A stretch of 21,237 bases of DNA from Chloroflexota bacterium. Its GTDB lineage: Bacteria; Chloroflexota; Limnocylindria; Limnocylindrales; CSP1-4. Positions 8,222-16,468 of the stretch are shown in pieces (the stretch's first letter is position 1; the number at the start of each line of letters is the position of its first letter). Both the position numbers and the translations under genes were made by a program. The stretch is from positions 1-21,237 of the forward strand of contig JAOUEG010000004.1 of the NCBI GenBank assembly GCA_029858845.1. Direction: 5' to 3'. The notes under the pieces are model-generated. The model was not told the origin of the DNA and searched no databases. It was given only the letters and a program-made list of their open reading frames with translations.

Positions 8222-8228
8222 CGCGGCC

Positions 8229-9134
8229 ATGGACTCGATCCGCCTGGCCATCGCCCAGTTCGCGCCCCGGCTTGGCCAGCTCGAGACGAACCTGGCCCGC
8301 CACGGCGAGTTCATCGAGGAGGCACGGACCGGCGGGGCAGACCTCCTCGTCTTCCCGGAGCTGAGCCTGACCGGATATCAGCTGCAGGACCTGTCCGCGG
8401 ATGTTGCGATGCGCCTGGACGACCCGCGCCTGGCGGATCTGGCGCACGTCGCCGACGGGATCTCGACCATCGTCTCGTTCGTCGAGGAGTCGGACGATCA
8501 CCGCCTGTTCATCGCCGCGGCCCTGCTCGAGGAGGGTGAGGTGCGCCATGTCCAGCGCAAGGTGTTCCTGCCGACCTACGGGCTGTTCGACGAACGCCGG
8601 TTCTTCGCGCCCGGCGACCAGATCAGGGCAGCGTCGTCGAGCCTCGGCGTCGAGCTCGGGATCGGCGTATGCGAGGATTTCTGGCATGTCGCGGTGCCCC
8701 AGGCCCTGGCTCTGGACGGGGCCAGCCTGCTCATCAACGTCTCGTCGTCGCCGGGTCGCGACGTGGCGGCCACCAACGAGGTCGGCCTCGGTACGGCCAG
8801 CTCCTGGCGGACGATCATGCGGACGTACGCTCAGCTGACCACGTCCTTCGTGGTGTTCTGCAATCGCGTCGGGATCGAGGAATCGATCTCGTTCTGGGGC
8901 GGCTCGGAAGTGATCGCCCCGAACGGGGCGCCGATCTTCAGCGCACCGCTCTACGACGAGGGACTCTTCTTCGTCGACATCGCACCGGCCGACGTCCGAC
9001 GAGAGCGGATCGGGCTCCCGCTCCTGCGGGACGAACGCCTCGAGCTCCAGGTCCGCGAGCTGCAGCGCATCATCCGGAAGCGGGCGAACATCGCGGACGA
9101 CCCGATCGATGACAGCAGGGCAGGGATGCCATGA
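8229..9134 (+). CDS. NAD-synthetase-type glutamine amidase subunit (nitrilase superfamily)
   Basis: A carbon-nitrogen hydrolase of 301 residues, equivalent to the N-terminal glutaminase domain of glutamine-dependent NAD synthetase. It should release ammonia from glutamine for the NadE encoded immediately downstream. The Glu-Lys-Cys triad is visible: Glu44 in FPELSLTGY, Lys111 in RKVFLPTYGLFDERRFF and Cys148 in GIGVCEDFW. The phrase LPTYGLFDERRFFAPG is characteristic of the NAD-synthetase branch rather than of general nitrilases. The start at 8229 matches the family N-terminus; an in-frame ATG at 8217 would add MLAA. The gene ends in an ATGA overlap with nadE. A generic amidase acting on another substrate is possible but much less likely in this context. 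Confidence 0.88.
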   Translation: MDSIRLAIAQFAPRLGQLETNLARHGEFIEEARTGGADLLVFPELSLTGYQLQDLSADVAMRLDDPRLADLAHVADGISTIVSFVEESDDHRLFIAAALLEEGEVRHVQRKVFLPTYGLFDERRFFAPGDQIRAASSSLGVELGIGVCEDFWHVAVPQALALDGASLLINVSSSPGRDVAATNEVGLGTASSWRTIMRTYAQLTTSFVVFCNRVGIEESISFWGGSEVIAPNGAPIFSAPLYDEGLFFVDIAPADVRRERIGLPLLRDERLELQVRELQRIIRKRANIADDPIDDSRAGMP

Positions 9135-9991
9135 CCGACCATGCGGCCTTCGACCTTCCGAAGGAGCTGGCGATCGACACCGGTGTCGCCCGGCGCGTCA
9201 TCGGGGAGTTCATCAAGGCTCAGCTTCAGCAGGCCGGATTCGAACGCGCGGTGCTCGGATTGTCGGGCGGCATCGATTCGGCACTCGTGGCCTACCTCGT
9301 GACCGAGGCGATCGGGGCCGAGCGGCTGCTGTGCGTGCTGATGCCGTATCGGACGTCAGCGCCGGCGTCCCGTGCGGACGCGGAAGAGGTCGTCCGGCGC
9401 CTTGGCTGTGCGTCGGAGCTCGTCGAGATCAGTCCGATGGTGGACGCGTTCTATGGCCCGGACACGGATGCCTCGGCTCTGCGCCGCGGCAATTTCATGG
9501 CGCGGATGCGGATGGCCGTGTTGTACGACCGGTCGGTGACGTCCGGCGGCCTGGTGGTCGGTACCGGCAACAAGACCGAAGGGCTCATCGGCTACACGAC
9601 GCTGTACGGCGACAATGCCTGCGCGTTCAACCCGATCGGGGACCTGTACAAGAGCCAGGTGCGCCAGCTGGCGGCGGCGATGGGCGTGCCCGACCGGATC
9701 ATCCGCAAGGCCCCATCGGCGGATCTGTGGCCCGGACAGACCGACGAGGCGGAGGCCGGGTTCAGCTATCCGGAACTGGACCGGCTGTTGTTCTGGCGGA
9801 TCGACCAGCGGCGTTCGGTCGACGAGGTCGTCGCGCTCGGATTCGCCCGCGAGCTGGTGGACCGGGCGGACAGGATGGTGGCGGGCTCGGAGTTCAAGCG
9901 CCAGATGCCTCCGATCGCCAAGCTCGGGCCGCGCACGGCGGGCGTGGACTACCTCTATCCGCGGCGGCGGCCCGGTTCGGCGCGGGGGTGA
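9131..9991 (+). CDS. nadE: NAD synthetase
   Basis: Cytosolic enzyme converting deamido-NAD to NAD with ATP and ammonia, the last step of NAD synthesis; 286 residues, as for single-domain NadE. The PP-loop SGGIDS is at residues 45-50 and VVGTGNKTEGLIGYTTLYGD, the NAD/ATP-site signature, at about 142-161, followed by PIGDLYKSQVRQLA. It lacks an N-terminal glutaminase domain, but the preceding gene encodes one, overlapping by ATGA, so the pair probably acts as a two-subunit glutamine-dependent enzyme. The 3' end overlaps rsmI by GTGA. Confidence 0.95.
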   Translation: MTDHAAFDLPKELAIDTGVARRVIGEFIKAQLQQAGFERAVLGLSGGIDSALVAYLVTEAIGAERLLCVLMPYRTSAPASRADAEEVVRRLGCASELVEISPMVDAFYGPDTDASALRRGNFMARMRMAVLYDRSVTSGGLVVGTGNKTEGLIGYTTLYGDNACAFNPIGDLYKSQVRQLAAAMGVPDRIIRKAPSADLWPGQTDEAEAGFSYPELDRLLFWRIDQRRSVDEVVALGFARELVDRADRMVAGSEFKRQMPPIAKLGPRTAGVDYLYPRRRPGSARG

Positions 9992-10899
9992 ATCGCTCCG
10001 GTGCGGTGGACCAGGGTGAGCGCCCGACGGGCGGTGGGGTCCTCTATGTCGTGGCCACCCCGATCGGAAACCTCTCGGACGTCACCCTGCGCGCGCTCCA
10101 GGTGCTTGGGGACGTGCCGCTCATCGCCGCCGAGGACACCCGGCTCACCAAGCGGCTGCTGGATCGCCACGGGCTGACGGCCCGACTGACGAGCTTCCAT
10201 GCGAAGAGCGGTCCGGGCCGGTTGGCCACCCTGCTGGATCACCTCAGGAGCGGGTCCGATCTCGCTCTCGTGACGGATGCCGGCACGCCGGCCGTCAGCG
10301 ACCCCGGGGAGGACCTGGTCAGCGCATGGTCCGACGAAGGCGGCCGCGTCGTGCCCATCCCGGGAGCGTCAGCGGTGCTCGCGGCGGTCACGGCATCCGG
10401 GCTGGCCGGGCCGCGTTGGTCTTTCGAGGGCTTCCTGCCGCGCTCGGGCCGGGCGCGACGGGATCACCTCGAGCGCATCGCAGCAGATACCCGCGGCTGC
10501 GTCCTGTTCGAAGCCCCGAACCGCGTCGCCGGAACGCTCGACGATCTTGCCGCGGCCTGCGGCCCCGAGCGCTCTGGCGCCGTCTGCCGTGAACTCACCA
10601 AGATCCATGAGCAGATCGTCCGCGCTCCTCTCCGAGATCTGGCCGCGGCGACGGCGGACGGAACGATCCCGAGCCGAGGCGAGATCGTCATCGTCGTCGG
10701 CGGGATCAAGGGCGGCTCGCCCGGCGCGGCCCTGTCGAGGCCGCCGGGTGACGCCGCAAGCGATACCGAGCAGCTGTCGTCGGCGCTCGAAGCCGTCGAG
10801 CGGCTGGTAGCGGCGGGTACCGCGCGCGGAGAGGCCGCCCGACGTGTCGCTGCCGAGACCGGGATCCCGCGTCGGCGCCTGTACCGTGCCCAGGGCTGA
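9988..10899 (+). CDS. rsmI: 16S rRNA 2'-O-ribose C1402 methyltransferase
   Basis: SAM-dependent enzyme of the tetrapyrrole-methylase fold that modifies 16S rRNA position C1402 in the ribosomal P site. It has 303 residues against about 286 in E. coli. Motifs seen are YVVATPIGNLSD (20-31), AAEDTR (47-52), VTDAGTPAVSDPG (95-107) and PIPGASA (123-129), with EGFLPRSGRARRDHL and FEAPNRV following. The C-terminal part, LVAAGTARGEAARRVAAETG, is the small helical tail common in RsmI. The GTG at 9988 overlaps the nadE stop (GTGA); a second GTG at 10006 is an alternative start. It closes the amidase-nadE-rsmI unit. No functional link to NAD is evident. Confidence 0.95.
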   Translation: MNRSGAVDQGERPTGGGVLYVVATPIGNLSDVTLRALQVLGDVPLIAAEDTRLTKRLLDRHGLTARLTSFHAKSGPGRLATLLDHLRSGSDLALVTDAGTPAVSDPGEDLVSAWSDEGGRVVPIPGASAVLAAVTASGLAGPRWSFEGFLPRSGRARRDHLERIAADTRGCVLFEAPNRVAGTLDDLAAACGPERSGAVCRELTKIHEQIVRAPLRDLAAATADGTIPSRGEIVIVVGGIKGGSPGAALSRPPGDAASDTEQLSSALEAVERLVAAGTARGEAARRVAAETGIPRRRLYRAQG

Positions 10900-10930
10900 A
10901 GGGGATCGGTGTAGCGCCGTCCTGGATGAT

Positions 10931-10965
10931 GGCGGCGGCGACGCGTAGGGGGCCGCGCCGCCGCC
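10931..10965. terminator. Hairpin between convergent rsmI and ssb
   Basis: A perfect 10-bp inverted repeat (GGCGGCGGCG and CGCCGCCGCC) with a 15-nt loop lies midway in the 86-nt convergent gap. Outer GGAT/ATCC pairing can extend it. There is no T-run. Its place between two converging 3' ends makes a bidirectional termination role plausible. Confidence 0.4.
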
Positions 10966-10985
10966 GATCCTGGTAGGGGCGTGGG

Positions 10986-11441
10986 TCAGGCCGCGGCCTC
11001 TTCGTCATCTGCCAGGTCGAGGTCGGCGCCGGCATCTTCGGGGATGGGCTCGGTGGGCGGGCCCTCCGTGTAGGTATCAGCCTGGGCCACGAGCGAGTCG
11101 GCGGCCTGCTGTGCCTCGTAATCCTTCTTGCGGCGACCGGACAGCATCTCCACATGGGCCGCGACGATCTCCGTCTTCCAGTGCCGCTGGCCGCGATCGT
11201 CGTCCCATGACCGCGTCTGGAGGCGGCCCTCGATCGCCACCTGCTGGCCCTTCCCGAGGTACGTGCCGGCGATCTCGGCCAGACGATCCCATGTCACCAC
11301 GGGGTGGTACTCCGCCTTCTCGCGCCCGCCGCCGATGAACTCGTTGCTGGCGACGGTGAACGTCGTCACGCTCTTGCCACTGGCCAGGCTACGCATCTCC
11401 GGGTCGCGCGTGAGGCGCCCCGTCAGTAGGACCTTGTTCAC
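10986..11441 (-). CDS. ssb: Single-stranded DNA-binding protein
   Basis: OB-fold protein that coats single-stranded DNA in replication and repair; 151 residues. It opens with NKVLLTGRLTRDPEMR, and continues with SVTTFTVASNEFIGG, EYHPVVTWDRLAEIAGTYL, GQQVAIEGRLQTRSWDD and HWKTEIVAAHVEML, all standard SSB segments, covering residues 1-100. A GTG start at 11441 is chosen because AAGGAG lies 8 nt upstream and the product begins exactly at the family N-terminus; an ATG at 11507 would add 22 unrelated residues. The tail is acidic (ADLDLADDEEAAA) but lacks the conserved aromatic tip that normally binds partner proteins. It stands alone, without rpsF or rpsR. A weak -10 (TAGGGT, 11517-11512) could drive it. 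Confidence 0.95.
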   Translation of the reverse strand: MNKVLLTGRLTRDPEMRSLASGKSVTTFTVASNEFIGGGREKAEYHPVVTWDRLAEIAGTYLGKGQQVAIEGRLQTRSWDDDRGQRHWKTEIVAAHVEMLSGRRKKDYEAQQAADSLVAQADTYTEGPPTEPIPEDAGADLDLADDEEAAA

Positions 11442-11449
11442 GGTCCGTT

Positions 11450-11455
11450 CTCCTT
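11450..11455 (-). promoter_or_regulatory. Ribosome binding site of ssb
   Basis: The minus strand reads AAGGAG 8 nt before the GTG at 11441. This selects the GTG start over the upstream ATG at 11507. Confidence 0.8.
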
Positions 11456-11689
11456 CCCGGCCGGGCGGCTGCGCCGATCCCGACCCTGCGTCTCCGGCGG
11501 GTGACATGGTGACCCTAGCGGACCCTCATGCACGCGCCCGTATCAGGCGCTTCGCAGTGACTCTTCGCCGTACTCGCCGGGTCTCATGGCGCACCGGCCG
11601 CACTGGAGGGCCCGCGCGATGAGCTGCACCTGCGTGCGATCCTGCGGAACGGGGGTCGGCCTGGGTGCCTAGTCTCGCCGGACCTCTCG

Positions 11690-13426
<1,737 letters not shown>

Positions 13427-13538
13427 CACGCCTGAAGGCTACCGGTGAGCGCGTGCGGAGCGGACCCGCCGGACGTACCGACGTGGCGGCGCCGGTCGTA
13501 CCCCGTCGACCGCTGAACGGCGGGTGTCTCGAGCCCAT

Positions 13539-13552
13539 CCCGAGCGCTCGGG
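13539..13552. promoter_or_regulatory. Candidate operator palindrome upstream of purA
   Basis: CCCGAGCGCTCGGG is a perfect 14-bp palindrome. It covers the place where the -35 element of the purA promoter should be (13545-13550), so a bound dimeric regulator would affect RNA polymerase directly. The core CGAGCGCTCG recurs at 8152-8161 near the transporter promoter. The regulator is unknown. Confidence 0.4.
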
Positions 13553-13564
13553 CCCGGTCTCGAC

Positions 13565-13573
13565 TGCTATACT
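13565..13573 (+). promoter_or_regulatory. Extended -10 promoter of the purine operon
   Basis: TGCTATACT is an exact extended -10 (TGN plus TATACT) and is one of the few AT-rich spots in the region. It predicts a start near 13580 and a leader of about 230 nt before purA. The -35 is poor, as expected for an extended -10 promoter. Confidence 0.6.
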
Positions 13574-13626
13574 CCGGCCGTCTCGGAAGGGTTACCGGGA
13601 CGATCCGACGAATCAGGAGGCCAGCC

Positions 13627-13809
13627 ATCGCGCGTGAAGGGCGCATCGGCCGTCCCGCGAGGCGCCCGAGCGACCAGCAGCCGGCGGTCCGCCGTGACAT
13701 CGGCGGCGCGACGAGGGAGTCGTCTATCCGGGTCCCGGGCCACGAGGCCGGGGGCCTTTTCATTTCCCCCTGCGAGGATGTACGGACCGGTCCGCGGAGC
13801 CCTGCCTGA
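13627..13809 (+). other. Possible leader ORF with ATC start, coupled to purA
   Basis: AGGAGG (13615-13620) is followed after an ideal 6-nt spacer by ATC, not ATG or GTG. Read from there, the frame stays open for 60 codons and ends in TGATG, where the A is the first base of the purA ATG. The first residues, IAREGRI, resemble the start of translation initiation factor IF-3 (whose gene commonly uses ATC or ATT), but the rest does not. It could be a leader peptide, a relic of an infC 5' end, or chance. The T-run hairpin at 13745-13760 lies inside it. Confidence 0.3.
13734..13760 (+). terminator. Attenuator-like overlapping hairpins in the purA leader
   Basis: AGGCC (13745-13749), a GGG loop and GGCCT (13753-13757) form a compact hairpin running into TTTT (13757-13760), as in an intrinsic terminator. 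The same GGCC (13746-13749) can instead pair with GGCC at 13738-13741 across an ACGA loop, extended by CCC/GGG (13734-13736 with 13750-13752). The two structures exclude each other, as in terminator/antiterminator switches. Stems are short, so this is a candidate only. Confidence 0.4.
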
Positions 13810-15116
13810 TGCCGGCCACCGTGATCGTCGGGCTGCAGTGGGGCGACGAGGGCAAGGGCAAGACGACCGACTTCCTCGCGGAGCAGACCGCGATGGTCGT
13901 TCGCTACCAGGGCGGCGACAACGCCGGCCATACCGTCGTCCGGGGCGACGAGGTGTTCAAGCTCCGGCTCACGCCCTCGGGCGTGCTGTATCCGCACATC
14001 ACGTCCGTGATCGGCAACGGCGTGGTCGTCAATCCGGTGACCCTGATCTCCGAACTCGACATGCTCATGGAGCGCGGCATCGACGTCGGGCGCGTCCGCG
14101 TGAGCCGAAGCTCGCACGTGATCATGCCGTACCACGTGGCTCTCGACCGCGCCAACGAGGAGCGACTCGGGGGAGCCGCCGTCGGTACGACAGGGCGCGG
14201 CATCGGCCCGACCTACGGGGACCGCGCGTGGAGACTGGGCCTGCGCATGGAGGACCTGCTCGACGCGGCAGTGCTGCGCGAGCGGATCGAGCGCGTCCTT
14301 CCGGACAAGAACCTGCTGCTGCGATCGATGGACGCGGAGACGTTCACCGTCGAAGAGCTCGTGGCGCAGGCAGCCCGTTGGGGCGAGCGCCTGCGCGACC
14401 ATCTCGACGACACGACCTGGCTCGTCCAGGCGGCCCTGGCGCGCGGTCAGCATGTCCTGCTGGAGGGCGCCCAGGGGACGCTCCTGGACCTCGATCACGG
14501 CAGCTACCCGTTCGTGACGTCGTCCAATCCGGTCGCGGGCGGCGCGTGCACCGGCGGGGGGATCGGTCCGCTCCAGGTCGACGAGGTGATCGGGGTCATG
14601 AAGGCCTACTCCACGCGGGTCGGCGCCGGGCCGTATCCCACCGAGCTCACGGAGGAGATCGGGGCCGGGATCGCGCAGCGCGGCCACGAATATGGGACCG
14701 TGACCGGGCGACCTCGGCGGGTGGGCTGGTTCGATGCCGTGCCCCTGCGCTACGCCGTTGCCGTGAACAGCGTGAGTTCCATCATGCTCAACAAGCTGGA
14801 CATCCTTTCGGGTGTGGACCCGCTGCGGGTGTGCGTCGCGTACGAGATCGACGGCCGCCGCGTCGAGACCTGGCCGTCCAGCGGCGCGGCGCTCGCGCGT
14901 GCGCGGCCCGTCTTCGAGGACTTCGCCGGCTGGATGGAGCCGATCAACGACGTGCGCTCGCTCGCCGACCTGCCGGAGAACGCCCGGCGGTACGTGACGG
15001 CCATCGAGCAGCATGCGGGCGTGCCGATCGTCCTCGTGTCCGTCGGACCGGAGCGGACCCAGACCATCGAGCGCGCCTGGCGGCCGATGCGCCAGCGCTC
15101 GGGGATCCCGACATGA
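13809..15116 (+). CDS. purA: Adenylosuccinate synthetase
   Basis: Cytosolic GTP-dependent enzyme that joins IMP and aspartate to make adenylosuccinate, the first committed step to AMP; 435 residues, normal length. The GTP-binding loop GDEGKGK is at 12-18 with the catalytic Asp13, and GDNAGHT with the catalytic His41 at 36-42. GTTGRGIGPTYGDR, LEGAQGTLLDLDHGSYPFVT and TVTGRPRRVGWFD (the latter near 298-310) are family signatures. The ATG at 13809 begins at the family N-terminus, with GGAG about 9 nt upstream. It is the first gene of the purine operon, preceded by a long leader, and overlaps purD by ATGA. Confidence 0.97.
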   Translation: MPATVIVGLQWGDEGKGKTTDFLAEQTAMVVRYQGGDNAGHTVVRGDEVFKLRLTPSGVLYPHITSVIGNGVVVNPVTLISELDMLMERGIDVGRVRVSRSSHVIMPYHVALDRANEERLGGAAVGTTGRGIGPTYGDRAWRLGLRMEDLLDAAVLRERIERVLPDKNLLLRSMDAETFTVEELVAQAARWGERLRDHLDDTTWLVQAALARGQHVLLEGAQGTLLDLDHGSYPFVTSSNPVAGGACTGGGIGPLQVDEVIGVMKAYSTRVGAGPYPTELTEEIGAGIAQRGHEYGTVTGRPRRVGWFDAVPLRYAVAVNSVSSIMLNKLDILSGVDPLRVCVAYEIDGRRVETWPSSGAALARARPVFEDFAGWMEPINDVRSLADLPENARRYVTAIEQHAGVPIVLVSVGPERTQTIERAWRPMRQRSGIPT

Positions 15117-16468
15117 GCGGCGAGTCGACCCTGACGCCGACCCGGATCCTCGTCGTCGGGGCCGGTGGTCGCGAGCATGCCCTGGCCTGGAAGCTGGGCG
15201 CGGAGCCTGGCGTCGAGGAGGTCATCGTCGCCCCCGGCTCGGACGCGATGGCCGCCCTGCCCCGCGTGCGGCGACTGCCGGACGTGGATCCGCTCGACCC
15301 GGGTTCGGTCCTCGCGGCGGCCCGGGCGACCGTGGCCGAACTCGTCGTCGTGGGGCCGGAGGCACCGCTCGCGGCCGGCGTGGCCGACGCTCTCGCAGCG
15401 GACGGCATCCCGGTATTCGGACCGACCGCCGCCGCAGCCCGGATCGAATCCAGCAAGGCGTTCTGTCACCAGGTCGCCGCGGCAGCCGGCGTTCCGATGG
15501 CCCGATCGGGGGCCTTCGACGACGCCGGCCCCGCGATCGACTTCGCCCGGAGCCTCGAGGCCGCGGGCCGCGGGGTGGTGGTGAAGGCGGATGGCCTGGC
15601 GGCCGGCAAGGGCGTCACCGTCGCGTCCGACATCGACGAGGCGGTGGCAGCGATCCGGGTCGCCGTGACCGCAGGCCCCGTCGTCATCGAGGAGCGCCTG
15701 GAAGGTCGCGAGGCGAGCCTCATCGCGCTGTGCGACGGCCGAGAGGCCGTGGCCCTGCCGATCTCGCGCGACCACAAACGACTCCGCGATGGCGATGCGG
15801 GCCCGAACACCGGCGGGATGGGCGCGTATTCCCCGCTGCCCGACCTTCCGGACGCGTCGGCGGATGGGCTGCTTGACCGCTTCCATCGCCCGATCCTGGC
15901 CGAGCTGGCGCGGCGCGGGTCGCCGTTCCGTGGCGCGCTCTACGCCGGCTTGATGCTCACCGCGGACGGGCCGGTCCTCCTGGAGTGCAACGCGCGGTTC
16001 GGCGATCCGGAGACGCAGGCCATCCTGCCGCGCCTCGCGGGACCGCTGGGTCCGTGGCTGCTCGCCGCGGCGCGTGGTCGCCTGGCGGCCGCCGGCGTGC
16101 CCTCTCCGGACGCAGCTCGGCTGCCGGTCCTGCCCGAAGCGACCGTCGCCGTCGTGCTGGCGGCGGCCGGCTATCCCGAGGCTTCGCGGCATGACGACAC
16201 CATCATCGGCCTGGACCGCATCGCGGTATACGGGGCACTGGTCTTCCACTCGGGGACGGTCCGGTCGGCGACCGGCGGCTACCGCACCGCGGGCGGCCGA
16301 GTGCTGGCGGTCGTCGGTCGCGGGGACGACCTGGCCGCCGCCCGTGACGTGGCCGACCGGGCCGCCGAATGGATCGTGTTCGATGGAGCCCAGCGGCGAC
16401 GCGACATCGCCGCCGACGCTCTCGCCGACGGTCCGACCCCCGGATCGTCGGTCGAGGCGGGCCCATGA
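15113..16468 (+). CDS. purD: Phosphoribosylamine-glycine ligase (GAR synthetase)
   Basis: ATP-grasp enzyme making glycinamide ribonucleotide from phosphoribosylamine, glycine and ATP, the second step of the pathway; 451 residues, slightly long for bacterial PurD. Visible are ILVVGAGGREHALAW (12-26), VVGPEAPLAAG, VVVKADGLAAGKGV, DHKRLRDGDAGPNTGGMGAY and the metal-binding ECNARFGDPETQ, in the usual order. The start at 15113 overlaps the purA stop (ATGA). The same frame is open far upstream through purA, but that part encodes nothing recognisable. The 3' end overlaps purB by ATGA. Seven or eight extra residues precede the first strand and an acidic tail follows; neither is unusual. Confidence 0.97.
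   Translation: MSGESTLTPTRILVVGAGGREHALAWKLGAEPGVEEVIVAPGSDAMAALPRVRRLPDVDPLDPGSVLAAARATVAELVVVGPEAPLAAGVADALAADGIPVFGPTAAAARIESSKAFCHQVAAAAGVPMARSGAFDDAGPAIDFARSLEAAGRGVVVKADGLAAGKGVTVASDIDEAVAAIRVAVTAGPVVIEERLEGREASLIALCDGREAVALPISRDHKRLRDGDAGPNTGGMGAYSPLPDLPDASADGLLDRFHRPILAELARRGSPFRGALYAGLMLTADGPVLLECNARFGDPETQAILPRLAGPLGPWLLAAARGRLAAAGVPSPDAARLPVLPEATVAVVLAAAGYPEASRHDDTIIGLDRIAVYGALVFHSGTVRSATGGYRTAGGRVLAVVGRGDDLAAARDVADRAAEWIVFDGAQRRRDIAADALADGPTPGSSVEAGP

Larger units (their letters stand above)
13427..13808. other. Divergent intergenic control region upstream of the purine operon
   Basis: This 382-nt non-coding stretch separates the leftward GGDEF/HD-GYP gene from rightward purA. 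It holds, in order: a possible -10 for the leftward gene next to its start; a 14-bp palindrome (13539-13552); an extended -10 promoter (13565-13573); a strong Shine-Dalgarno (13615-13620) before an ATC codon; a 60-codon open frame ending on the purA start; overlapping hairpins with a T-run (13734-13760); and a second perfect palindrome, CGGACCGGTCCG (13783-13794), just before a GGAG at 13796-13799 that may serve purA. No tRNA and no recognisable purine, PRPP or guanidine riboswitch consensus was found. Confidence 0.7.

Noticed and set aside
8217..8228. Alternative ATG at 8217 for the amidase
   Set aside because: It lies inside the candidate -10 box and adds four residues not seen in the family; 8229 fits better, though 8217 is not excluded.
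11442..11507. ATG at 11507 as start of ssb
   Set aside because: It would add 22 Gly/Pro/Ser-rich residues before the SSB N-terminus, while the GTG at 11441 has a strong ribosome binding site.
13783..13794. Second palindrome CGGACCGGTCCG before purA
   Set aside because: It is perfect but only 12 bp and inside the leader RNA, with no spacing relation to the promoter; noted in the control-region entry but too weak to call a site.
13580..13808. Known purine, PRPP or guanidine riboswitch in the purA leader
   Set aside because: I looked for the conserved core strings of these classes by eye and saw none. A covariance-model search would be decisive.
13634..15112. Upstream extension of the purD frame from GTG 13634
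   Set aside because: The extension runs through purA in another frame and is Arg/Gly/Ala-rich; the ATGA start at 15113 gives the exact PurD N-terminus.
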